Positions 8,721 to 18,082 of a DNA stretch of 64,000 bases are shown here, piece after piece. How positions within the stretch are numbered: position 1 is the stretch's first letter; the number at the start of each line of letters is the position of its first letter. The position numbers and the translations under genes were made by a program. The stretch spans positions 62,001 to 126,000 of the forward strand of contig NZ_FQWI01000009.1 in the NCBI RefSeq assembly GCF_900129615.1, read 5' to 3'. The stretch is from Pectobacterium carotovorum. Its GTDB lineage: Bacteria; Pseudomonadota; Gammaproteobacteria; Enterobacterales; Enterobacteriaceae. The notes under the pieces are model-generated. The model had not been told where the DNA came from and made no database searches. It saw nothing but the letters and a program-made list of their open reading frames with translations.

Positions 8721-9031
8721 AGCTTTATCCCTAACGCGGAACAGACGCTATAAACCGTGGAAAACTTCACCTGAGCGGGATCTTTGAATAAACGTTTTAA
8801 CGTGGATAGTGATACGCCAGTCTGTAGCTCTAGCGTAGTGAGTTCGATGCCCAACGCTTTACGTCGCGTATTTAGCTGAACGCCAAAGGTATCCAGAGAA
8901 TGAATGTGATCTTCCAGAATGGTTCCTTTACTGGAGGAATCGTTACGCGCGAGTTCGTGCCGGAGTTCGTCGATAGCTTCGCTAATGGCGTCGAGCTTTA
9001 GTAATGTTGGTGCAGTGGCAGGAGTGTTCAT
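8705..9031 (-). CDS. hipB: HipB-like XRE-family DNA-binding autorepressor
   Basis: 108 residues. The C-terminal two thirds (about 50-108) form an XRE/Cro-type helix-turn-helix: LNTRRKALGIELTTLELQTG, then VSLSTLKRLFKDP. The N-terminal 50 residues are extra and partly acidic. HipB proteins repress their own operon and bridge the HipS-HipT complex to DNA. The gene is first in the operon, 22 bp downstream of a TAACCC/GGGTTA palindrome overlapping the putative promoter. The assignment rests on the HTH domain and its position before hipS and hipT. Confidence 0.85.
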   Translation of the reverse strand: MNTPATAPTLLKLDAISEAIDELRHELARNDSSSKGTILEDHIHSLDTFGVQLNTRRKALGIELTTLELQTGVSLSTLKRLFKDPAQVKFSTVYSVCSALGIKLCAVK

Positions 9032-9053
9032 AAATGGACTCTACTTTTGAATC

Positions 9054-9101
9054 TAACCCGTTAATGGGTTAAGTATAGTCCGTAAATTTTCTTAATGTCC
9101 A
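9054..9101 (-). promoter_or_regulatory. hipBST promoter and palindromic operator
   Basis: On the minus strand, TGGACA (9096-9101) and TATACT (9072-9077) are separated by 18 bp and resemble -35 and -10 boxes. The perfect-arm palindrome TAACCC-GTTAAT-GGGTTA (9054-9071) abuts the -10 box, so HipB binding there would block transcription. Confidence 0.65.
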
Positions 9102-9151
9102 TGTGTAATACTTCCTTGTTGGTTTTTACTTAATTTGGCTCATTTATGACA

Positions 9152-9197
9152 CTAAAAATAAATAACATCAGGCGGCGCAGATATCATGTCGCCTGAT
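9152..9197 (-). terminator. Terminator of the ABC/monooxygenase/AhpD-like operon
   Basis: ATCAGGCG/CGCCTGAT inverted repeat (9167-9174 and 9190-9197), followed on the minus strand by GTTATTTATTTTTAG. It lies 21 bp after the last gene of the operon and separates it from hipB. Confidence 0.65.
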
Positions 9198-9218
9198 TTG
9201 CTATCGTGCAACGCTGGA

Positions 9219-10352
9219 TTAATGCTCCGGCCAGAACGGCTCACCTAGCGTGAGCATCAGTCGGTTGGCCCACGAGAAGAAGGCGGCTGACTGCACTACA
9301 TCGACAATCTCCAGCGTATCCAACCCCTGCTCTTGCAGCAGTTTCAGGTCGTTGGCATTGACCTGCGCGGGCGTGGCGGAAAGGCGTGCCGAGAAATCGA
9401 TAATCGCCTGCCAGCGCGGGCTTTGGCCGATGCTCAAATCGCCGCCGGGGACGACGTCCAGCAGTCGCTGCACGTCACTGTCCTGCTTGGAGAGCTGGCT
9501 GGCTTTACGTGCATGTACCGAGGCGCAGTAGATACAGCCGTTAACCTTGCTGGTGACGGCGGCGATCAGTTCGCGCTCTTTACGCGGCAGGCCGCCAGCG
9601 GTATAGAAAATCCCTTTATCCGTCAGCGTGCGCTGTTCCAGCACCGGCAGGTTGCGGCCTAGCAGACGAAAATAGTCGGAATCGGTGTGGCCGAAACGCG
9701 CCAGAATCGCCTGCTCATCCGCATTAAATTCGGCCAGCGGTTTGGGCGCGATCCACGGTTCCCAATCCAGTTCCGCCTGAGTGAATGCCTGCGGCGCAGA
9801 CTTACCGCTGTGCGTCTGTGCTTGGGTATGCCACTGGCCTGCAACGGCGGCCTGCGAATGCGGCTGGCTAACGCGATGACCGGCAATCAGGCGATAGCCG
9901 CGCAGTAGTCGGCTTTGAAAATTCACAAACGCAATGAGCTGCGACAGCGTCACGATGTCATCTACCGACCAGCCCGCCTGCTCCAGCGCATTGACGTGGG
10001 ACGCCGAGGCTTGCACGGGCGTTTTCGTCAGGCGTTCGGCATGATCCAGCGCCAGCTGTAGCGCGGGTGTCAGCGAGGGTTCAGGGAAGTCCGCTAGCCG
10101 CTCGGCATAAAAATGCTGTAGCTGCTCATCCTGCTGCCAGCCGCTGATTTTTGTCGCAAACCAGAAGCGTAGCGATAGCGGTAATGTCGCATTGTCTGCG
10201 GCGTCGGCGTTAAACAGCGCGTCGTAGCTGCCTTGGGTGTGGCGAGTTGCCGCATCGCGGGTTTTTCTGGCGGCGGCGAGTGCCGAATCCGGGCTGATTT
10301 CAGCCAGCGCATCCAGTACGTCATGGGTGTGTAACGTGTTAGCGTGCGTCAT
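9219..10352 (-). CDS. Two-domain CMD/AhpD-like peroxidase-related protein (YciW-like)
   Basis: 377 residues made of two carboxymuconolactone-decarboxylase/AhpD-like domains. The N-terminal one (about 1-160) lacks an obvious Cys pair. The C-terminal one carries the AhpD-type active motif CIYCASVHARK. It resembles the fused form of the Avi_7170-like CMD and Avi_7169-like alkylhydroperoxidase families and E. coli YciW. The AhpD motif suggests thiol-dependent redox chemistry, but the substrate is unknown. The ATG overlaps the preceding monooxygenase stop (ATGA). It is the last gene of a six-gene operon encoding an ABC importer and a flavin monooxygenase, so it probably acts on the imported compound or its oxidation product. 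Confidence 0.8.
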   Translation of the reverse strand: MTHANTLHTHDVLDALAEISPDSALAAARKTRDAATRHTQGSYDALFNADAADNATLPLSLRFWFATKISGWQQDEQLQHFYAERLADFPEPSLTPALQLALDHAERLTKTPVQASASHVNALEQAGWSVDDIVTLSQLIAFVNFQSRLLRGYRLIAGHRVSQPHSQAAVAGQWHTQAQTHSGKSAPQAFTQAELDWEPWIAPKPLAEFNADEQAILARFGHTDSDYFRLLGRNLPVLEQRTLTDKGIFYTAGGLPRKERELIAAVTSKVNGCIYCASVHARKASQLSKQDSDVQRLLDVVPGGDLSIGQSPRWQAIIDFSARLSATPAQVNANDLKLLQEQGLDTLEIVDVVQSAAFFSWANRLMLTLGEPFWPEH

Positions 10353-11383
10353 GCAATCTCCTGCCCGATCGGGCTTTTCTGTTTGACGGCGGGCTTCCAG
10401 CCCAAAGCGGGGGCGACCTGAGTCGCTATTAGTTCAAGCGAGCGAAGGATCAGCGCATGCGGCGGATCGATGGAATGCACCTGGAATGTCACATCGGTCG
10501 CGCGCTCCAGCGAGCTGTCTGCCCGCAGTGACGCAATCACATCTTGCGCGGTGCCGACATGGCTATCGAAGGAGGCGATCAGTGCCTCCACCGAGTCGTG
10601 AGGGATCGGGCGGAACGTGCCGGAACGGGCGGCGGAACGATTAAGTCCTTTCTCTGCCAGACTCAGTGCTAATTGACGATCGTCAGCCACGAAAACGCTG
10701 CGTGAGCTGAGGATGCGCGGTGCGACACCAGCGGGCAGTGCGGCCAAATAGGCGTCGATCATTGGGTTTTGTAGATCGGCGAGCGTGGCGTCCGGGAAAT
10801 GTTCCGGGCGCAGCTGGGTACGGGAAAGCATCAGGCCATCGCCTGCTTTACCGGCACGCTCGGCACCTTCGATGGAAAACGTCGCTTGCCAGACGCGCTT
10901 ATCTAAATGTGGTGCAGCAGGATAGAGCTGATTGCCGTCTTCGCTCAAGGCTTCACCTCGCCACGCGGCGCGCAGTTTTTCCAGATAGCGCCCGAGGATC
11001 TGTCCGCGCTGTGCGCTGTCGTGACCAAATGCGGCGAATGAGGACGGTGTACCGCCAGAACCCACGCCGACTTCCAGCCGGCCGTTGCTGAGTAAATCGA
11101 GCACGGCGGTGTCTTCCGCTACGCGCAGCGGCTCTTCCATCGGCAGCGTAATCACGCCAGTGCCGAGCTGGATGCGTTGGGTGCGTGCGGCGACCAGCGC
11201 CAGAAAGACCAGCGGTGAAGGCAATCCGCCTTCATCCGCGTGAAAGTGGTGCTGTGCGACCCAGGCGCTGTCGAAGCCTAATTGTTCGGCTTTGACGATC
11301 TGTTCCGTCGCCAGCCGATAGCGCTGCTGGGCGGAGACGTCATCCAGTAATCGCGTGAAAAATCCCAGACGTTTCGTTGCCAT
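10349..11383 (-). CDS. Luciferase-like FMN-dependent monooxygenase (KPN_01858-type)
   Basis: 344 residues with the bacterial-luciferase TIM-barrel fold: RLGFFTRLLDD at the N-terminus, FDSAWVAQHHFHADEGGLPS, QLGTGVITLPMEEPLRVAED and LEVGVGSGG are family hallmarks. Such enzymes use reduced FMN and oxygen to oxidise small molecules, often cleaving C-S or C-N bonds. The closest family recognised is the putative monooxygenase that co-occurs with a dipeptide-type ABC importer in Klebsiella. It begins one base before the upstream ATPase stop codon on the minus strand and overlaps the next gene by four bases. The substrate is unknown; sulfur scavenging is my inference. Confidence 0.82.
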   Translation of the reverse strand: MATKRLGFFTRLLDDVSAQQRYRLATEQIVKAEQLGFDSAWVAQHHFHADEGGLPSPLVFLALVAARTQRIQLGTGVITLPMEEPLRVAEDTAVLDLLSNGRLEVGVGSGGTPSSFAAFGHDSAQRGQILGRYLEKLRAAWRGEALSEDGNQLYPAAPHLDKRVWQATFSIEGAERAGKAGDGLMLSRTQLRPEHFPDATLADLQNPMIDAYLAALPAGVAPRILSSRSVFVADDRQLALSLAEKGLNRSAARSGTFRPIPHDSVEALIASFDSHVGTAQDVIASLRADSSLERATDVTFQVHSIDPPHALILRSLELIATQVAPALGWKPAVKQKSPIGQEIA

Positions 11384-11384
11384 T

Positions 11385-13088
11385 CTACAGTCCTTGGTTT
11401 AGTGCGAATGTGGGTTCAGTGTGAATATGGGGAGGGTGGAAACGGGCAAAAGCCGGGTGTTGCTGTCCGGGGATGGCCTCGATGAGTTCACGGGTATAGC
11501 GATGTTCGGGCTGGGCGAAGATCTGTTCCACCGGGCCGGATTCAAGCTGCTTGCCGTGGTACAGCACGGAAACGGTGTCGGCGATCTGGCGTACTACCGC
11601 CAAATCGTGCGAAATGAACAGGTACGTCAGCCCCAGTGATTCCTGTAGCTCGGTCAGTAAACGCAGAATCTGCGCCTGCACGGTGACATCCAGTGCCGAA
11701 ACCGCTTCGTCCAGCACTAGTACCTGTGGTTCCAGCACCAGTGCCCGGGCGATGGCGACACGTTGGCGCTGTCCGCCGGACAGTTCACGTGGCTTGCGTG
11801 ATAGCAGCGCTACCGGCAGGGCAACGCGCTCGAACATCTCATGAATTTTTCGCTCCCGCTGCGCGGCGGTATGGCGATTAAAATTGCGCAGCGGCTCCTC
11901 GACGATGTCATATAACCGCTGTGACGGATCGAGTGAGCCAAAAGGGTTTTGATAGACCAACTGAATTTTCTGCCGGAACTGGCGCAGCGCTTCACCTTTC
12001 AGGTGAGTGATGTCGGTGCCGTCGATCAGAATGCGCCCGGCGCTGGGATGATGGAATCCGAGCAGACTGCGCGCCGTGGTGGTTTTACCAGAACCGGATT
12101 CGCCCACAATGGCGTGCGTTGTGCCGCGTGCCACGCTGAAAGAGACGTCATCCACCGCCCGAAAATGTTCCCCTTTACGACCCGACAGGGGAAAGGTCTG
12201 CACCAAATTTTCGACCGAGACAATAATGTCAGATTCAGATGTAGGGGCACATTGTGGACGCGGGCTTGGGTTTAGCGACGGAACATTCGCCAGCAGCGTG
12301 TGGGCATAGTGGCTTGACGGCGCACGTAATACCTCAAGCGTTGGGCCTTGCTCCTGAATGTAGCCGTTCTGGAAAACCAGCAGGCGATCGGCACGTTCGG
12401 CGGCGACGCCCAGATCGTGAGTCACGAACAGCACCGCTGTGCCATTTTCGCGCCGCAGTTCATCAAGCAGATCGAGAATACGTTTCTGCACCGTGACATC
12501 CAGCGCACTGGTAGGTTCGTCAGCAATAATCAGTGCGGGCTTCAACGCAATCGCAATGGCGATCAGGACGCGCTGTTTCATACCGCCGGACAGCTCGTGC
12601 GGATACTGTTTCGCCCGCAGTTCCGGCTGGTTTAGCCCCACGCGCTCCAGCAGCGCCAGCGTTTTCTGGCGGGTAGTCTGACGATCTTCCCGCTGATGAA
12701 TCCGCAGAATCTCATCCACCTGCTCGCCGATGGTTTGCACCGGATTCAGTGAACTGGTGGGATCCTGCGGGATCAGGCTGATCTGCGCACCGCGCACGCT
12801 ATCCAATCGTTTTTGCGACCAGCCGCTGATATCCACGCCGTTTAGCCGAATGGCGCCGCGCGTTAGCCTGCCGTTCTCGGCGAGTAAACCGATGACAGCC
12901 TGCGCAGTGGTCGTCTTCCCCGAACCGGATTCCCCTACCAGCGCCACCACTTCACCGGGCTGAATATGGAAAGAGACGCCTTCGACCACCGTCTGTTCGC
13001 GATCGTCACTGCGATAGGCAATTGTAACGTTCTCCAGAGCCAACACAGGCACGGCTGCGCTGGTTTGTAAGCTGGCTGACAGGCTCAT
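11385..13088 (-). CDS. Fused dual-ATPase ABC transporter subunit (DppDF/GsiA type)
   Basis: 567 residues with two complete ABC ATPase modules in tandem. Each has a Walker A (GESGSGKTT, residues about 53-61 and again near 325), an ABC signature (LSGGMKQR and LSGGQRQR) and a Walker B (LIIADEPTSALD and VLVLDEAVSALD). Such fusions power peptide/nickel/opine-type importers together with two DppBC-like permeases. The start overlaps the DppC-like gene stop (ATGA). Conserved motifs are intact in both halves. It is part of the six-gene importer operon. Confidence 0.92.
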   Translation of the reverse strand: MSLSASLQTSAAVPVLALENVTIAYRSDDREQTVVEGVSFHIQPGEVVALVGESGSGKTTTAQAVIGLLAENGRLTRGAIRLNGVDISGWSQKRLDSVRGAQISLIPQDPTSSLNPVQTIGEQVDEILRIHQREDRQTTRQKTLALLERVGLNQPELRAKQYPHELSGGMKQRVLIAIAIALKPALIIADEPTSALDVTVQKRILDLLDELRRENGTAVLFVTHDLGVAAERADRLLVFQNGYIQEQGPTLEVLRAPSSHYAHTLLANVPSLNPSPRPQCAPTSESDIIVSVENLVQTFPLSGRKGEHFRAVDDVSFSVARGTTHAIVGESGSGKTTTARSLLGFHHPSAGRILIDGTDITHLKGEALRQFRQKIQLVYQNPFGSLDPSQRLYDIVEEPLRNFNRHTAAQRERKIHEMFERVALPVALLSRKPRELSGGQRQRVAIARALVLEPQVLVLDEAVSALDVTVQAQILRLLTELQESLGLTYLFISHDLAVVRQIADTVSVLYHGKQLESGPVEQIFAQPEHRYTRELIEAIPGQQHPAFARFHPPHIHTEPTFALNQGL

Positions 13089-13945
13089 CGTTCCGTCCTC
13101 CTGATCGACTGGCTGATACGGTTAGCGGACAGCACAACTAACACGACAATCAGGCCGGGGAAGGTGGTTAGCCACCAGGCGGTTGCGATGTAGTTGCGGC
13201 CTTCGGCAATCAGCAGCCCCCATTCCGGCGTGGGCGGTGGTGCGCCATAGCCGAGGAAGCTCAGTGTGGAGATGGCCAGAATCGCGCTGCCGAATTGCAG
13301 AGCGGCAAAGGCGAAAACGGTAGTCAGTGAGTTCGGCAGAATGTGCCGCCACAGCACGCTGAAAAAGGTGCCGCCGCTGCCATAGGCGGCTTCGACGTAG
13401 TCGCTGTGGCGCACGCGCAGCACTTCTGAACGCACGAGTCGGGTGAAGCTGGCAACGGAGGTGACGCCCACGGCAATCGCGGCGTTAACCGTGCCGAAAC
13501 CCAACAGAATGATGACGCTCAGCGCCAGCAGCAGGCCGGGAATGGCCAGCAAGACATCGATACTGCGCATCACGACGCTATCCAGCCAGCCGCCGACTGC
13601 ACCTGCCAACAGGCCGAACAGGCTGCCGAGCACCAGACCTAGCCCGACGGCGATAAATGCGCCGGAAAGTGAGTGCACCGCGCCATAAACAATGCGCGCA
13701 TAGAGATCGCGCCCCAGTTGGTCGGTGCCGAGCCAGTAGTCGGCGTCAGGTGCCAGCCGCTGTGCGCCTGCGATACCTTCCGTCGGGCTATAGTTGGTAA
13801 ACCAGCCGGGAAACAGCGCCCAGAGTGCGACGGTCAGCATAACCAGCCAGGCCAGCGCCAGTCCCGGTTGAAAGGCGTAGCGACGCAGAAGCGGTCGCTT
13901 GCGCAGAAGAGGAAACGTGATTTTTTCCAGTTGTACGGTAGTCAT
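13085..13945 (-). CDS. ABC transporter permease, DppC type
   Basis: 286 residues. It has an N-terminal hydrophobic segment (FQPGLALAWLVMLTVALWAL), the oligopeptide-permease N-domain motif YWLGTDQLGRDLYARIVYG, then the binding-protein-dependent permease domain with about five more membrane segments. The EAA-type loop YVEAAYGSGGTFFSVLWRHI contacts the ATPase. It forms the membrane channel with the DppB-like partner. It overlaps both neighbours by four bases. The substrate is not determinable from sequence. Confidence 0.9.
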   Translation of the reverse strand: MTTVQLEKITFPLLRKRPLLRRYAFQPGLALAWLVMLTVALWALFPGWFTNYSPTEGIAGAQRLAPDADYWLGTDQLGRDLYARIVYGAVHSLSGAFIAVGLGLVLGSLFGLLAGAVGGWLDSVVMRSIDVLLAIPGLLLALSVIILLGFGTVNAAIAVGVTSVASFTRLVRSEVLRVRHSDYVEAAYGSGGTFFSVLWRHILPNSLTTVFAFAALQFGSAILAISTLSFLGYGAPPPTPEWGLLIAEGRNYIATAWWLTTFPGLIVVLVVLSANRISQSIRRTER

Positions 13946-14886
13946 AGCGTGGCTCCTGGCGTTCTTTTCAGGCGCGGATCGAGAAGGGGATAAAGCAGGT
14001 CGACGACCAAATTGACGACGACAAAGGCGGCGGCGGAAATCAGCACGATGGCCTGTAACACGCTGCTGTCCTGATAGTTCACGGCTTCTTGCGTCAACTG
14101 ACCGAGCCCGTTACGTCCAAACACGGTTTCGGTAATCAGCGCCCCCGCAATCAGCTCGCCCAGCAGCAAACCGGCGATGGTCAGCGTGGGCAGCATCGCG
14201 TTACGGGCGATATGTCGCCAGAGCACGCCGCTGCGGCTGGCTCCTTTCGCACGGGCTACCGCAACAAACGGCTGGGTTTGTACCTGATCGATGCTGCGCA
14301 TCAGCACCTGAGCGAGCGGGGCGGAGATCGGCAGCGCCAGCGTCAGAACAGGCAAAATCAGCCCTTCCCATTCGCCGGGGTTAATGACGGGAATCAGCCC
14401 CAGACGAAAAGAAAAGATCTGAATTAACACAATGCCAAGCCAGAAGGTCGGCACGGAAATAAACAGTGATGGCAGCGATTGCAGTGCGGTTCGCAGCCAC
14501 TGAAACGGCGTCAGTGTTGATAAGAACGCGAGGGCGAACGCCAACAGCCCGGCGGCGATGAAACCCAGCACCGCGAGCAGTAGCGTGGGTGGCAGATTTG
14601 CGGCAATCAGTTCGGTGACCGGCACGCCAGCCTGAAGAGAGAGACCTAGATCGCCACGCAGTATCTGGGCTATCGCATGGAAATATTGCGTGAGCACCGG
14701 CGTATCGGCACCGTAGGATAAACGCAGCTGCGCGATCTGCTCGGCGCTCAGGCCGAGCTCTGGGTTTTGAAACTTGATCAGTACGGCATCACCCGGCATC
14801 GCCTGAAGCAGGATAAAAGACAGGGTGAATGCCGCCCACAGGACCAGCAGTGCATGACCGATGCGCAGTGCCAGATATCGGTTCAT
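13942..14886 (-). CDS. ABC transporter permease, DppB type
   Basis: 314 residues starting RYLALRIGHALLVLWAAFTL, the typical DppB/GsiC N-terminal membrane segment, followed by FILLQAMPGDA. The permease domain has an EAA-like loop FVAVARAKGASRSGVLWRHI and six predicted membrane helices. It heterodimerises with the DppC-like subunit in the inner membrane. It lies 27 bp downstream of the binding-protein gene and overlaps dppC by four bases. Confidence 0.9.
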   Translation of the reverse strand: MNRYLALRIGHALLVLWAAFTLSFILLQAMPGDAVLIKFQNPELGLSAEQIAQLRLSYGADTPVLTQYFHAIAQILRGDLGLSLQAGVPVTELIAANLPPTLLLAVLGFIAAGLLAFALAFLSTLTPFQWLRTALQSLPSLFISVPTFWLGIVLIQIFSFRLGLIPVINPGEWEGLILPVLTLALPISAPLAQVLMRSIDQVQTQPFVAVARAKGASRSGVLWRHIARNAMLPTLTIAGLLLGELIAGALITETVFGRNGLGQLTQEAVNYQDSSVLQAIVLISAAAFVVVNLVVDLLYPLLDPRLKRTPGATL

Positions 14887-14913
14887 GATGATCTCCTCCC
14901 TCTTTCTTCTGTG

Positions 14914-16551
14914 TTACTTATCCAGCCAGGTGTTGTAAAAGCTGGGGCGACCAACGGCTTCAAACGCGATGCCTTTTGTGGTGGGCGCGCCCGCAAACAC
15001 CTGCGGCTCTTCAAAAATAGGAATGACGTAGGCCTGATCGATCAGGTAGCTCTGCACCTCTCCGACCAGCGCCAGTCGCTTGCTGCGGTCGGTTTCAGCG
15101 GCGATGCCATCCAGCAGCGTATTTAGGTGCGTATCGACAAAGGTGTTCACCTTGTCGCTGGAACCGCCTTTTTGCAGCAGGACGTTGCGTACCGTTGGGT
15201 AATACTGGCTTTTCAGCACATCCGGGTCGGCACGGCCTACCATCGCTGGAGCAACGCCCGTTTTCAGCGGATCGAGGCTATCGACGGTCTTGCTGCCTGC
15301 GTCACCCGCCAGTACGTTCAGCTTCACGCCGACTTTTGCCCACTGCTGAGAAACCAGCTGTAAGGTTTCTTTGTTCTGCGGCTGCGGCAGGGATTCATAG
15401 GCGGTTAGCTCCAGCGTTTTGCCGTCTTTTTGCCGCAACCCCTGTGAACCAGTTTTCCAGCCTGCTTCATCTAACAGTTTGTTGGCCTGCGCGGGATCGA
15501 ACGTGAGTTTGCTGGAGAGATCGACATAGCCTGCGGCGGTTTTAGCCAGCGGTGACGTGGCCTGTGGGTAGTTGTCCGAGAACAGCGTATCAATGATCTC
15601 TTTGGTGTTGGTGGCGTGCAGCAGTGCTTTACGTACGCGAATATCGGCGACCAGTGGGTTATCCGGGCGGAATACGACGCTGTTATTGACGCCGCGTGTC
15701 GGTGGGGCATAAAGATTGAAGCCCTGACTCTGCACCCGCTTCTCATCATAGGCTTGGATCTGACGAATGAAGTCCGCCTGACCCGATACCAGCGCGCCAA
15801 TACGCACGCTGTCTTCCGGGGTCACCAGATAGGTAATGCCGTCCAGATAGGCACGCCCCTGATGCTTCGATTTAACCGGAGCCCAGTTGTAATCCTTGCG
15901 GGCGGTCAGTTTCAGTTCGCGTCCCAGTTTCTCGCTGCTCACTACGAACGGGCCGGAGCCAATAATGTTTTTGGCATTGCCTAACTGATTGAAATTGCGC
16001 TCCAGCGTACTGAGGGACACCAGACCGGAACCGATGGTCGCAGTACCTTGCAGAAAGCCCGGAGACGGCTTCTTAAAGTAAAACTTCACCGTGAGCGGAT
16101 CGATGACTTCACTGCGCAGGTAGTTATTGATGACCTCAGAAATCGGCTGATTGAGCGCCGTATTCCCCAAGCCGTAGGTATCGAAGTTTTTCGCTACTGC
16201 GTTGGCATCCAGCGGGGTGCCGTCAGAGAAGCTGACGCCGGGACGAATCTTGAACGTGTATTCAGTGTTATCCGCGTTAATGGTCCAGGATTCCGCAATC
16301 CACGGTTCGACCTCCAGCGTTTCTGGGTTCTGGTACGTCAGTTTATCGGTGATCTGGTTGAGGATGCCGCCGTTCGGATAAAACCCGCCTGCTGGCGTAT
16401 AGAGATTGGTATGCGCCTGCTGCTCCAGATAAATCAGCGTGCCGCCGATTTTCGGCGCGTCGTTCGCGGCCTGTGCGCCCAGCGCACCACCCAGAAGGAG
16501 CAATGAGGCAAAAATAGTGAGTTTCTGATGAGGATGCAAAAAAGTCGCCAC
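14914..16551 (-). CDS. Periplasmic solute-binding protein, family 5 (KPN_01854-type)
   Basis: 545 residues starting at GTG with AGGG about ten bases upstream. A signal peptide is visible (LTIFASLLLLGGALGAQA). The mature protein is a family 5 (DppA/OppA-like) binding protein: PWIAESWTINADNTEYTFKI and GVSFSDGTPLDANAV are the signature segments. It delivers the substrate to the importer encoded by the next three genes and should define specificity. Co-transcription with a luciferase-like monooxygenase and an AhpD-like protein suggests a nutrient that needs oxidation, not a plain peptide. First gene of the operon; its promoter must lie in 16552-16800. Confidence 0.88.
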   Translation of the reverse strand: MATFLHPHQKLTIFASLLLLGGALGAQAANDAPKIGGTLIYLEQQAHTNLYTPAGGFYPNGGILNQITDKLTYQNPETLEVEPWIAESWTINADNTEYTFKIRPGVSFSDGTPLDANAVAKNFDTYGLGNTALNQPISEVINNYLRSEVIDPLTVKFYFKKPSPGFLQGTATIGSGLVSLSTLERNFNQLGNAKNIIGSGPFVVSSEKLGRELKLTARKDYNWAPVKSKHQGRAYLDGITYLVTPEDSVRIGALVSGQADFIRQIQAYDEKRVQSQGFNLYAPPTRGVNNSVVFRPDNPLVADIRVRKALLHATNTKEIIDTLFSDNYPQATSPLAKTAAGYVDLSSKLTFDPAQANKLLDEAGWKTGSQGLRQKDGKTLELTAYESLPQPQNKETLQLVSQQWAKVGVKLNVLAGDAGSKTVDSLDPLKTGVAPAMVGRADPDVLKSQYYPTVRNVLLQKGGSSDKVNTFVDTHLNTLLDGIAAETDRSKRLALVGEVQSYLIDQAYVIPIFEEPQVFAGAPTTKGIAFEAVGRPSFYNTWLDK

Positions 16552-16854
16552 GATGGTTTTCCCTACATGTGATGGTTTTTATTAAATTTGTTTTTTATCA
16601 GGTGAATATGCGTATCGATTACGTCCTGAAACGGGGAATACAGCAGAAGACGTTAACCGCTCGTTACAGCCGATACTTCCATAGGCGATAGGAAACAGCA
16701 AAGAACAATACTGGTATTGGTTATCCAGTTTTTAGTTAGGAAAAAGCGTGGTTTTTGCGAGAAATCGCAGCGTTTCGCGTGTGATGATGGGCTTGGTGAG
16801 CGGGGAAAAGCAGCGCTGCGAAAGCGTCGTCGCAGCGCTAAGGTCGACTTAAGG
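16552..16854. other. Intergenic region between ghrB and the binding-protein gene, with ghrB terminator
   Basis: A 303-bp gap. The ghrB-proximal part holds a 10-bp inverted repeat AGCGCTGCGA/TCGCAGCGCT (16812-16839). On the minus strand it is followed by GCTTTTCCCC, a plausible ghrB terminator. The rest (16552-16800) must carry the promoter of the importer operon. I see no gene and no confident operator in it. Confidence 0.6.
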
Positions 16855-16857
16855 CTA

Positions 16858-17817
16858 TTTCAAAACCTGCGGATTCACGCAGTTTTCTTTGACCTGACCG
16901 CTCAGGGCGGCAATCAGGTTGTCAACGGCGCAGGCAGCCATGTCGTAACGGGTTTCGTGCGTGGCAGAACCGATGTGCGGCAGCGCCACCACGTTAGGTA
17001 AATCCAGCAGCGGAGAATCGACGGGCAGCGGTTCTTTGACAAAAACATCCAGACCCGCGCCCTGAATTGTCCCTTTCACCAGGGCTTCCGTTAGCGCGTC
17101 TTCATCCACGACGGCACCACGACCGATATTAATCAAAATGGCGCTGGGTTTCATTTTTGCCAGCTGTTCGCGGCCAATGAGATGGTGCGTTTCTGCCGTT
17201 AGCGGCAGCGTGATACAGAGGAAATCAGACTCGGCTAATAGCGTATTGAGATCGCAGTGACGGGCATTAAAACGCTGCTCCGCTTCGGCGTGATGGCGGC
17301 GCGCGTTGTACAGAACCGGCATGCTGAAACCAAAGTGGGCGCGTTGCGCGACGGCCAGACCAATGCGGCCCATCCCCAGAATACCGATAGTTTTATGGTG
17401 AACGTCAGTGCCAAACCAGTCGCTGCCGACGCCCCCTTTCCATTCACCCGCCTTAACCCGCTCAGCCACTTCCACGACCCGGCGTGCGCTGGCGAGCATC
17501 AGTGCCAGAACCGTATCCGCTACGGTTTCCGTCAGCACGGTTGGGGTGTGCATGAGAATCACCCCTTTTTCATTCAGCGCGTCGACGTTAAAGGTGTCGT
17601 AACCAACAGAAATGGTGGAAGCCGCGCGTAAACGCGGTGCGTGTTGCAGGAAGTCTTTATCGACTTTACCACCGGAACCAATGATGCCTTCGGCCGTTGC
17701 CAGTGCGGGATGATCGAGTGAGGGAAAGGCGTCAAGTTCAGTGACGGTGAAGTGTTGGTCTAAACGAGCGCGTAGATCGTCAGCCACTTTTTTATACAGG
17801 ATAACGCTAGGTTTCAT
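16858..17817 (-). CDS. ghrB: Glyoxylate/hydroxypyruvate reductase B (2-hydroxyacid dehydrogenase)
   Basis: About 320 residues from ATG 17817, which has GGAG nine bases upstream and matches the E. coli start MKPSVILYK; a 15-residue upstream extension was rejected. The stop codon is at 16855-16857. GhrB reduces glyoxylate, hydroxypyruvate and 2-ketogluconate with NADPH in the cytoplasm. Visible features are the dinucleotide fold [30 protein letters not shown], the catalytic Arg/Glu region, and the C-terminal [15 protein letters not shown] with the active His. It is divergent from a chemoreceptor gene. No anomalies. Confidence 0.94.
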
Positions 17818-18082
17818 CACAAACTCCAGCAGATTAAGGAAGTTAACGTAGAAATAGCTCATCGAATAATCGCGTAGCTGGCGAGAGACTGCAAGCGATA
17901 CCGCCCCCGCATCTGCCCAAGGTTAACCGCAATTAATGGGGGATTTGCACGATGGGTATGATGAACGATCGCATATAGACGCATCACCGCCGCATACAGG
18001 GTGCTCCACGATAGTCATGAAATCCCTTTGTGGTTAATTGATTAATATATTTCCTTTGTGATTACTATCACTCATTTTCAGG

